Origin: Toxorhynchites rutilus septentrionalis
Taxonomy: Eukaryota > Arthropoda > Insecta > Diptera > Culicidae
DNA: 64,000 nucleotides
Direction of reading: 5' to 3'
NCBI RefSeq assembly: GCF_029784135.1
Contig: NC_073744.1
Location: 12,547,929 to 12,611,928, forward strand
The notes under the pieces were generated by a model, which was not told where the DNA came from, made no database searches, and saw only the letters and a list, made by a program, of their open reading frames with translations. The number at the start of each line of letters is the position of its first letter. Position 1 is the stretch's first letter. Positions 55,831-64,000 of this stretch are shown piece by piece. The position numbers and the translations under genes were made by a program.

Positions 55831-56451
55831 AATTTTGAGATTTTTTAGAGAATACGTTTTGGAGAAAAATGAATTTTAATGTTTTAAATATTTTTTTGAT
55901 AATGTTGGTGCTTTTTTTTACGAAAATTTAAACAATTTCCTATATTTCATTCTCTGACCAAAATTTTGTAGGTATTATAGTTTTTGTTGTAATTTGTTGG
56001 CTTTTTTCGAAAAGTAGTCTCACAACGTTTCACTGATATCTGAGATGGTGCTGCCAAACGGCCAGTCGAGTTGGCATGAAACTCGTCTATACTGACATAA
56101 AAAACGACAGAAGACTACACCTAAGTCTAAATAGTGATGCGCAAATAGTCATTGGATAAGATTACTAGGGAGACGAATGAAACTTACAACGTATGCATTA
56201 AAAAATTGACTAATTTCCAATGGCGATGGAAAAACACTACAAAATATAAATCAAGGAAACAATTTTTTCCTAACTCCTACTTTCATTAAGCTTTCCACAT
56301 AAATGCCTTAGTCATGGCCGACTAAAGGATGGATGTCGGCGTGTTCTTTAGTTCTTTCGTAGCTTCGGACACGAAACTATTGAAGGAGATCCTCCGTACG
56401 AGGCTCGTCCAAAAATTTTCCATCGGTCACAGCTGGGAAACATCTCCTTCA

Positions 56452-58866
56452 CAGGGTGGCAACTCAACCAGAAAAACCGGAAAGAACAGGAAATAGCCAG
56501 GAATTTTTTCACCAGGAAATAACCAGGAATGTTCATTCAAAACCAGGAAAAATCAGATGGATTAATATTTTTATTTATTTAAAAACCTTCAAACCTATGT
56601 AGCCGCAGTTGAAGCACAAAAGGAACCTAAGTACAAAGATACACATCCCGACTTCTGTAGAAGCTTTGCTGCTGTTTTCACGGACAGTAACTTTAGAGTA
56701 GTTACAGTGGCTGTTGAGGAAACTGGCAGATCTGACCTGTGCAGGAAATGCGGTGAGAAAGGGGTATGTTGCGAGAAACTGCACGAAGCAACCGAGATGC
56801 CTGCTCTGCAAAACGGAGAACGATAGCGACCATGCGACAGGAGGCTTCAAGTGTCCCTCGTACAACAAGGCGTTGGCAGATCCGCGCTGATGGAGGTAAT
56901 CCAAATAAACCCCAACCATTGCAACACAGCCCAGCGACAGTTGTGGCAGTCAACAATAGAAACAAAATGCGATGTTGCAATTATAGCTGAACCGTATCGA
57001 GTACCTCGCGATAACGGCAACTGGGTGTCGGATAGATCAGAGATGGCTGCAATACAGGTGATGGGCAGATATTTTATCCAGGAAGTGGTTGGAGGCTCAT
57101 ATGAAGGTTTCATAATCGCCAAATCAATGGAATCTTCATGTGCAGTTGCTATGCACCACCGAGATGGACAATCGAGCAGTTCCACCAGATGCTAGACACA
57201 ATGACCACGTAATTGATCGATAGAAAACCGATCGTCATTGGAGGCGACTTCAACGTTTGGGCGGTGGAGTGGGGGAGTAGATGTACCAACGTAAGAGGGT
57301 ACAGTCTACTGGAAGCTCTCGTAAAGTTGGACGAGACGTTACTGAACGAAGGTACCACCAGCACTTTCCGGAAAGATGGTCACGAATTTATTATCGACGT
57401 CACCTTTTGCAGTCCGTCGTTGGTGGCGAACATGGGGTGGAGAGTGTGCGAATCGTATACGCATAGTCATCATCAGACGATCCGGTATAAAATCGGTCAA
57501 CAGAATCACGTGATAGTACGGAGGACAACAAGCTGCGAGCGGAAGTGGAACTTCTTCGAGAACTTTTGACTGGAACGCGGATAATTTAACGGATTTACTG
57601 CCGCCTGAAATCGAACCGAAGAATAAACGACGCCCAGCTTACTGGTGGAACGAATCTTTCCGCAACTTCTGGGCTAGTTGTCTTCGAGCTAGATCACGCG
57701 TCCAGAGAGCACGAAACAGCGCTGATAGAGACGAACGTAGTACGGTGTACCGAGCAGCCAGAGCCGCCTTGAAACGGGAGGTTAAACTGAGCAAATCGAA
57801 CAGTGTTAAGGAGCTGTACCGAGACGTGGATGCTAATCCATGGGGCAATGCACCGTCGAATCATGTGGCTGAAGAGGCTGAATGTCATTGTAAAAGGACT
57901 ATTCCCGAGGCATGATCCAACGACTTGGCCACCTACACCGCACGAAGAGAGTGCTGCCGAACGCTCACGTGTCTCCAACGAGGAACTGATAGCAGCGGCA
58001 AAAAGACTACAGATGAAGAAAAGCGGAGGGGTGACCGATACTGCGCAGTAGTAACGATCGACGTGAGAAATGAGTTCAATAGCGTTAACTGGGGCGCCAT
58101 TGCCGAGTCCCTGCACCGTACGAAGATTCCTGGGTACCTATGCAATCCTAGGAAGCTATTTTCAGAACCGCGTTCTAGTCAACGAGATGAGCAGAGGGCA
58201 GGTACCAATAACGAAAATGGTCGGAGTACCACAAGGCTTTACCCTGGGTCCAACCCTCTGAAACATTATGTACAACGGAGTCCTAACCTTGAAGCTTCCC
58301 AAAGGCGTGGAGATCGTGGGCTTCGTGGACGACGTCGCGCTGACAGTCACAGGAGAATCGCTTGAAGAGGTGAAGATGCTAGCAACCGAATCCATCGTCA
58401 CAGTAGAGAACTGGATGCAAGCAGCGAAACTGCGGATTGCTCATAACAAAACGGAAGTGCTGTTGGTGAGCAACTGCGAAGTCATACAGCAAACGGAAAG
58501 GGAATCTGAAGTCCCTCATAAATGTCGATCTTTCTAATGGCACGTTTACATTAGGGAGATCTATATCTATAGATGGATTCATGCGGATGCTCAGAAAGAG
58601 TTACCATTAATCGACGAGCAGACGAAGTTGATAAAGCAGTAATCAATGAACCAACAAATTAACGTTTTTTAAAGATAGTTTTGTTCTTATTTTGTTCTAT
58701 GACCAGATTTCTTGTTCTATGACAATTTTCAAATGAGAAAAAAATGAAATCATCTCGTTTTGAAAACTTGTAGAAAGTTTGCATGTATTTTGAAAACCAC
58801 GAATATTGAAAAACAATCTACCAGGAAAATTAGGAATTTTGAAAGACAAATCAAGTTGCCACCCTG
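56452..58866. mobile_element. Element with CAGGGTGGCAACT inverted ends, interrupted by an R1-like LINE
   Basis: CAGGGTGGCAACTCAACCAG at the left and its near-inverse AAGTTGCCACCCTG at the right. Subterminal ACCAGGAAA / TTTCCTGGT words (56485-56550 and 58820) continue the symmetry. Removing the LINE leaves only about 450 bp, a MITE-sized element. Confidence 0.6.
56590..58540 (+). mobile_element. R1-type non-LTR retrotransposon fragment
   Basis: Gag end with CCHC knuckles (LCRKCGEKGYVARNC, then CLLCKTENDSDHATGG), then an endonuclease (CDVAIIAEPYRVP, IVIGGDFNVWAVEWGS, TTSTFRKDGHEFIIDVTF, with SHHQTI) and reverse transcriptase pieces (VTIDVRNEFNSVNW, GVPQGFTLGPTL, GFVDDVALTV with the catalytic Asp pair). 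Arrangement and motifs fit the R1 clade. The LINE cDNA part is broken by frameshifts and an internal gap before the RT. Confidence 0.85.
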
Positions 58867-58902
58867 CTTTCAGTGATTTCTTGGCATAATGATCCGAAAC
58901 CA

Positions 58903-59145
58903 GGGGTGGCATTGCGCATTCCGAAACGAGTTATTTGTTTCGAGAAAATTCGAACTCAAATCGAAATGGTTTTAGTATTATGTATATTTTTCAAGTTCAT
59001 ATTTTCGGTGTAATAGATTTAGAGCAAAATTTGTCTCGTAGAGAAATGTAAAATTTTTGGGTTCGTAAACAAAGCTGGTCAAAGGCATGTCAAAATGGTC
59101 GAAACGAACAAAAATCACTCGTTTCAAAATGCGCAATGTCGCCCC
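58903..59145. repeat. MITE with GGGGTGGCATTGCGCATT ends
   Basis: Left GGGGTGGCATTGCGCATTCC followed by GAAACGAGT; right is the inverse (ACTCGTTTCAAAATGCGCAA..TGTCGCCCC). About 240 bp. A solo right end of the same family is at 27640-27673. Confidence 0.7.
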
Positions 59146-59297
59146 AGGTCCGGCCGAAAGACCACTGCCAGCGAAACAGCCAAAGGCATAAAATCTACAG
59201 TTTTTTTTAAATTTTCACATTTGTATCCAGTCTTTTAAATTTTTTCGGCGTTTTCAAGTTTTGTTACTCCCCAAAATTATATTCTGTTCTTCCAGTT

Positions 59298-60470
59298 GTG
59301 AGAACCCTACTCCGGTTCATTCACATCGAAGACCTTCATGATGTTTATCATCTTTCTCTATCAATATCTATCTGCAATAAGCACTCAGAAGTACGGTATG
59401 GTGTTTTCTCATTAATCCATCAGGAATATTATGTCAGTTTGGATAATGTTTATGGAGGTGCTTCTATCGATATGCTGATCTATGAATATTTATCAGTATG
59501 TAAAATTTCACACCGTGGCTGATTTCAAGACCAATTCAAAAAAATTATACGAAATGAATATCCAGGAAATCGATGCTGAATTTATGGAGATCCGAAACCT
59601 GGATTTTACTGACTTCACAATAAACGAACACTACGATGGTTCATTTGGGGTAACATATTATCCCAGGGCAGATGTGTAAGGACATCTACTCCTATCTAAG
59701 CTGTAGTTCTTTACGAAACAGAAGAAATCCAAACTCTCTCAGAGTTGAAACCCTTGAAAATGCTGCCTCCGTCAACCACGCGGGAACTTCCATTAGAAAG
59801 TGTTGTCAAACGTATATTGGAACGTTAAGAACCGCTCCGATTTTTTTTAATTTATTTTGAATGGTGATCATATAGAGTAGATCCTATTGAGATCGATCAA
59901 TGACGGTTTAAATGACCCTTCGACGATTATTTATTGATTCGTCTTGTCTTACACTCCGAAAGTCAGGAACTATTTACTTTATTTTCGTGCATTCCAAGAT
60001 TATTCAGGACGCTTTTGGATAACTTTTTGAAGGCAGACTATATGAAAAATATAATCAATCTGAACAACAGAGTTCGGTCAGGAAAATTATGTCAGTTTAT
60101 CCAAATTGTTTATGTAAGTGCAGTGACTGAAATGTTGATCAATGAATGTTTGTCCGTATGTAATATTTGAGACAACGATGCATTCAAGATCGATTCGATT
60201 TTTTTTCATATAACAGTTTCTAAAATGATTTAATTTCAATGATCTTCAGATCATCAACTTGACGGTAATTGATCCAATTTATATCATAACGAGGAAGTAT
60301 GTGTGAAGGATATCAATAATGAAGATTCGAACCTGAATTTTACTGACTTGTGTAAACGACCGCACTTTGGGGTAAAATTCTGTCACTAAAAATAAACATG
60401 CCACGGTACTTATGTATTCACGCCACCGAAGCCCTCTTTTTCGCAATTTTACAAAAATCAATTCTTTCAG
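59298..60470 (+). repeat. Two diverged tandem copies of an unknown 0.55-0.6-kb unit with coding character
   Basis: Copy A (about 59298-59860) and copy B (about 59934-60470) share ordered landmarks: TTATGTCAGTTT, TGTTTATG, ATGYTGATCWATGAAT.TTT, TCAAGA.C.ATTC and CGAACCTG.ATTTTACTGACTT. Copy A can be read as about 75 then 65 residues in two frames (YVSLDNVYGGASIDMLIYEY; IRNLDFTDFTINEHYDG); copy B has a matching frame (IQIVYVSAVTEMLINE). No family recognised. Confidence 0.55.
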
Positions 60471-61041
60471 TTTTTCTCAGCTTTTTTTTTATTGCAATTT
60501 TTTCTAGCACTTTTTTTTAATTTCCAGTTTTTTCTAAAATTTGGTTGGCATCTCTGCTCTTGACAAGCGTCAGTCAAGAGCATAAAAATGTACCTATTAA
60601 CCTTTTGGACGGTTGCTCCGACCCAAGGGATTGGGCTATGAGATCACCTTGCTCTCGGTATTTCCCTTCAGCTTCCGCAAATCAACTGATAATGCTGTCG
60701 TTTTTTTCTGTACACAATAGGGTTGTTACAATTGGGGATAATCGAACAAAAAATCGCTAAGATTAGTCCATTTTTCAATGCATATGTTATGGATAAAACA
60801 TTATATGATTCAATCAATAATCACGTTGTTCTGATATATTCCAGTTCTCTGCAACAAATACTCAGCCAATCTGTTATATTACCAATAATGCGTACGATGT
60901 CAGCATGCTAAAGGATGTAAATACGTTTTAGAAAAAATAAAAAATGATAACAGAAAAAAACGAAACGTTTTGTTTGCAATCGATTTCCTTTCTGTATCAA
61001 GTTGGGCACGTTCTAATCCATCATCTTCCCTCGTTTTTCAG
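60471..61041. other. Non-coding stretch before the last tail block
   Basis: Contains GTTGGCATCTCTG near 60543, an end of the family seen at 43478, and otherwise AT-rich DNA leading to the acceptor of tail 25. Confidence 0.5.
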
Positions 61042-61307
61042 AGCGCTACTCGTCGGCATACTTCGGGACAACTCGTCGTGGATTTCAGATGCTGCTGCAC
61101 GAGGGCTACGCGTATGTACGCGAGAAGCAAAAGCTAAACACCACCAACTGGAAGTGTTCACTGCATTCCAAGTTTCGCTGCAAAGCCCGGGCCGTTACGA
61201 AAGAACTCGATGGACAGCACTTCGTGCGGATCACTTGCAGCATCCATTCACACGCGCCGCATGCACTCGGACACACCAAGAACAGTCGCACCTTGGAGAA
61301 GACGTGA
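61042..61307 (+). CDS. mod(mdg4): mod(mdg4) alternative tail 25 (FLYWCH)
   Basis: Acceptor CCCTCGTTTTTCAG; E-RYSSAYFGTTRRGFQMLL. FLYWCH: HEGYAYVREKQKLNTTNWKC, SLHSKFRCKARAVTKEL, IHSHAPHA. 88 residues with a basic end. Fits the subgroup of tails 22-27 with NWKC/NWRC and a DGxxxVRI strand. Confidence 0.9.
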
Positions 61308-61461
61308 ATTAGAGTATATTATTATTCAGACATAGATTTTTAATAGAGGTTGAAAAAGACTACTGTCTTCACAGACTATCCCGAAATGTCCCGAATTTAT
61401 CCCGTCAAAAATAAAACTATGTGCCTTCCTTCGCCCTCTAATACATTTTTTTATGTTCCAG

Positions 61462-61754
61462 ATGACAAAAATGGTTTCACCGAGCGAGCTTACTACGAAT
61501 TCAGCTCCCGAGGCACGCAGTGTCTTGTGTACGACGGGTACTTTTTCAGCAAGAACAAAACCAACGACGGTGGCAGCCGGGTGAACTGGAAATGTCGTTA
61601 CTACCAGCGGCTAAAGTGCAAAGCACGTGCCGTAACCAAAATAATCAGCGGATATGATTACGTTAGGGTGTCCAACCCGGCGCACACCCACCTGCGGGAC
61701 GTTGAAGGGAAGCGCGGCCGCCGGAAGCGAAAGAAACAGGACAATCACCCGTAA
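61462..61754 (+). CDS. mod(mdg4): mod(mdg4) alternative tail 26 (FLYWCH)
   Basis: Acceptor TTTATGTTCCAG; D-DKNGFTERAYYEFSSRG. FLYWCH: CLVYDGYFFSKNKT, VNWKCRYYQRLKCKARAVT, YVRVSNPAHTHLRD. Ends GKRGRRKRKKQDNHP, a strong basic patch. 97 residues. GAATAAAT about 85 bases after the stop. Confidence 0.9.
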
Positions 61755-61947
61755 TTGTTGTAGTGCAGTCCAGCGCGCCGCGGGGGTGCCGAAATTCGAT
61801 CTTTGTACAAGCTTTTAGTGTTACGATTGTTTGTTGTGAATAAATTAAAGTGCTTCATAGCTTTGTCCAAAACTTTAACGATCAACGCATGACATAATAC
61901 AAAAGAAGGAACTATCCCTCACTAATATACTGTTGTGTAATTTCCAG

Positions 61948-62288
61948 AAAACGATGAAAAACTACTGGATTTGGAGCTGGCTCAGTTTGGATCGACACAG
62001 CGGGGGCGCCCTCTGCTCGTATACAAAGGTTACCGATACATCCGGAATGGAGAGTTCTGCGGAACGATTAACTGGCGCTGTTCGGCATACCGAAATAAAA
62101 AGTGCAAAGCGAAGGCCATTACAGTTAAGCACAATGGCGAGGAGTACGTGAAGCTATCATATCCTGTGCACAGCCATACGCCAAAGGAGAGCTGCCACGG
62201 TGAAGGCCATAGTAGGAAGAAGGTCCTCGCTAGATCAAGTATTCTGCGGTGTGAGGAAGCGGAAGACGATGACACGTGTTTCGGTTGA
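61948..62288 (+). CDS. mod(mdg4): mod(mdg4) alternative tail 27 (FLYWCH)
   Basis: Acceptor [85 protein letters not shown]. Ends in an acidic [11 protein letters not shown]. 113 residues. ATTAAA overlaps the stop region (TTGATTAAAAC) and may serve as poly(A) signal. Confidence 0.9.
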
Positions 62289-62409
62289 TTAAAACTCCCT
62301 TGCTAACGATGAGCTGCAGTTTCATTCAATTTCCGTTCTATTATAGTGTTTTTTTTGTGTTGTGTACTCTTTGGGAATCGGGTTTTCTGACACATATCTT
62401 TTTCCTCAG

Positions 62410-62669
62410 GCAGTATCATCTACGTCCTGTCGAAGCGTGGCACCAAACATCTTTTCCACGACGGCAATACGTACACACCGAACGAACGCCCGTATCCGGG
62501 GCAGCGAACTAGAACCTGGAAATGCACGCTGTACTACCGTCTCAAGTGTCGAGCCCGGATAGTGACCAGTGAAACGTACGGTCGGCCAAAGTTGCGGGTC
62601 GTTGTCGCAGAGCATACCCACGAGAAGTTGTTCCCTCATCTGAGTGAAAAGTTTCGCAGTCTGTTCTAA
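62410..62669 (+). CDS. mod(mdg4): mod(mdg4) alternative tail 28 (FLYWCH), last in the array
   Basis: Acceptor TTTTTCCTCAG; G plus GC gives Gly, then SIIYVLSKRGTKHLFHDG. It contains no ATG-initiated frame of its own and is easily missed. FLYWCH: NTYTPNERPYPGQRTRTW with WKCTLYYRLKCRARIV, and EHTHEKLF. 86 residues ending EKFRSLF. GAATAAAT near 62758. Confidence 0.88.
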
Positions 62670-62815
62670 TTCAATGTTTGGTGGTGTTGACAGTGTCTAG
62701 TCAAAGAATCGATCTCAATCTTGTCATGTGTGTCATTAGTATTAATTTGATATATAAGAATAAATTCTCGACAACGAATGCCTCTATCTGCATGCATTCA
62801 TGTGCACGAATTTGC

Positions 62816-64000
62816 CTGTTACCCTATCAAAAGCGAGTCCGGAAAATGTGTGAAAAATACAGGGTGCGTGACGAATTTTTGCAGTAAATTTAAAATAGCA
62901 ATTTCTCATGCTTGCGGAAAACAATTTTCAGATATATCTGGCAGCACTGGATAGATAATTCTGATAGGTATCAGATGTAGGCAAACAGTGTTGAGTAAAC
63001 GTGAAGATGTGAAGCGTAAAGGAGATAGTTTGGCCGGTAAAAGTGTCGGAAAAAAACAGTGTATTATATAAAGAAGGCTTGGAAAAGTGAAAAACTATCA
63101 TACGCACCTACCCGGTAGAAATATAAGTGCCGTTCTAATACTGCTGAACGTAGCAGGGTGAAAAAAAGTGATAAAAATAATCAAAAAGAATCCAGCGAGA
63201 TCAATGAGGTCCATGGTTTGGGAAATCGGGTGCTTGGATTCCTCAATCCGGCGAGTAATGGCGAAAAACCTTGGCCATAAGTCGTATGCGCTACGCAGAG
63301 GTCAATTCACCAAAATCAAATCACGGCGAATGCGAGTCCGCAAAATGTGTGAAAAATACAGAGTGTGTGAAGAATTTTTGCATTAAATTTCAAATAGCAA
63401 TTTCTCATGCTTGCGGAACAAGATTCAGACATATCTGGCGGCACTGGATAGCTAATTCTGTTAGGTGTCCGATGTAGGCAAACAGTGTCGAGTAAACGTG
63501 AAGATGTCGAAACAAGAGAGTAATCGGTCAGCCGTCCTCGTTTAATCACGTGCCGGAGCAAGCGTAAAGGAGATAGTTCGGTCGGTAAAAGTGGTGGAAA
63601 AGACAGAGTATTATATAAAGAAGGCTTAGAAGCAATACAAGTGCCGTTCCGATACCGCTGAACGCAGCAGGATAAAAAAATGAGAAAAGTAATCAAAAAG
63701 AATCCAGCGAGGTTAACGAGATCCATGGTTAGGGAAATCGGGTGTTTGGACCTCTAAATCCGGTGAGTAATGGCCACAAAAAATAATGTCGGAAAAAGCA
63801 GTGTATTATATAAAAAATGCTTGGAAAAGTGAAAAAATGTCATACGCATCTACCCGGAAGAAATACAAGTGCCGAACGCAGCAGGATCAAAAAAGTGAGA
63901 AAAATAATCAAAAAGAATCCAGCGAGGTCAATGAGATCCATGGTTAGGGAAATCGGGTGTTTGGACCTCTCAATCCGGCAAATAATGGTCACAAAAAATA
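62816..64000 (+). repeat. Diverged tandem array (units about 230-500 bp) running off the window
   Basis: Ordered landmarks recur: GCGAGTCCG.AAAATGTGTG (62830, 63332), TTTCTCATGCTTGCGGAA (62903, 63401), GCAAACAGTGT (62981, 63478), GTGTATTATATAAA.AAGGCTT (63059, 63608, 63801), AATCAAAAAGAATCCAGCGAG (63178, 63692, 63907) and CGGGTG.TTGGA (63226, 63738, 63955). The spacing shrinks to about 215 between the last copies, so units are deleted variants. Contains transposase N-terminal sequence. Confidence 0.75.
63168..63310 (+). mobile_element. Tc1/mariner-type transposase N-terminus (helix-turn-helix) in the tandem array
   Basis: Reads KIIKKNPARSMRSMVWEIGC then SSIRRVMAKNLGHKSYALRR and GQF, typical of the paired helix-turn-helix region of ITm transposases in mosquitoes. 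Partial copies recur in the units near 63680-63770 and 63895-64000. No catalytic domain in the window. Confidence 0.6.

Larger units (their letters stand above)
53952..56095. mobile_element. Element with TCAGTATAGAC inverted ends, about 2.1 kb
   Basis: TCAGTATAGACTAATTTCAT at 53952 and its inverse ATGAAACTCGTCTATACTGA at 56095. Pairing continues through TGCCAACTCG, GGCAGCACC and GTGAAACGTTGTG. The core has long AT runs and a second inverted repeat. Part of the same family lies near 44350-45720. No protein recognised. Confidence 0.55.

Noticed and set aside
32781..62669. Treating each FLYWCH ORF as a separate small gene starting at its first ATG or similar codon
   Set aside because: Several tails have no suitable ATG before the finger, all share one acceptor phase that fits the BTB exon, and no promoters are evident. 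Alternative terminal exons of one gene explain all of this.

Overview
The window reads as chromosomal DNA of a mosquito, most likely genus Aedes. It has short spliced exons, short GT-AG introns (about 56-240 bp), AATAAA polyadenylation signals, dense mariner/ITm, Jockey- and R1-type debris, Feilai-like tRNA-derived SINEs and many TA-flanked MITEs. This is inferred from content; the species cannot be fixed from the sequence alone.

Layout. Positions 2-1890: 3' end of a decayed Ty3/gypsy element (RNase H tail, integrase, candidate LTR). 2729-3718 (minus): a three-exon alpha/beta hydrolase of the BPHL/valacyclovir hydrolase family. 3719-14550: intergenic transposon graveyard (mariner remnants, a Helitron 3' end, MITEs, two SINEs). 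14580-62669 (plus): one large locus that I identify as mod(mdg4). Its constant part is three coding exons at 15416-15629, 15729-15871 and 16110-16905, giving a BTB domain and a Q-rich/acidic linker of 384 residues plus one spare base. A roughly 16 kb intron full of repeats follows, then 28 candidate alternative 3'-terminal exon units between 32794 and 62669.

Each tail unit begins at an AG acceptor and is open in the one frame that completes the constant exon's final split codon (G + 2 nt). Most end with a stop and then their own AATAAA. Twenty-five encode a standard FLYWCH zinc finger (W-x-C ... C ... H-x-H). One (46576-46886) encodes a degenerate FLYWCH, one (40427-41027) a BEN-like domain, and one (47641-47741) a short tail with no recognisable domain. 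Three units contain an internal intron. All are on the same strand as the BTB exons. That differs from Drosophila melanogaster mod(mdg4), where some variable exons lie on the opposite strand and require trans-splicing. In effect the locus is a cassette system: one oligomerisation module (BTB) joined to any of about 28 interchangeable DNA- or protein-binding ends.

The tails lie in blocks (32.8-41.0 kb, 46.1-48.5 kb, 51.6-53.7 kb, 61.0-62.7 kb) separated by transposon-filled gaps: an ITmD37E element inside the first block, a TIR element holding a mariner, a Jockey-like LINE, a TIR element holding an R1-like LINE, and other inverted-repeat elements. The last 1.2 kb is a diverged tandem array that carries copies of a Tc1/mariner-type transposase N-terminus. 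The BPHL gene is unrelated in function to mod(mdg4) and is simply its upstream neighbour.
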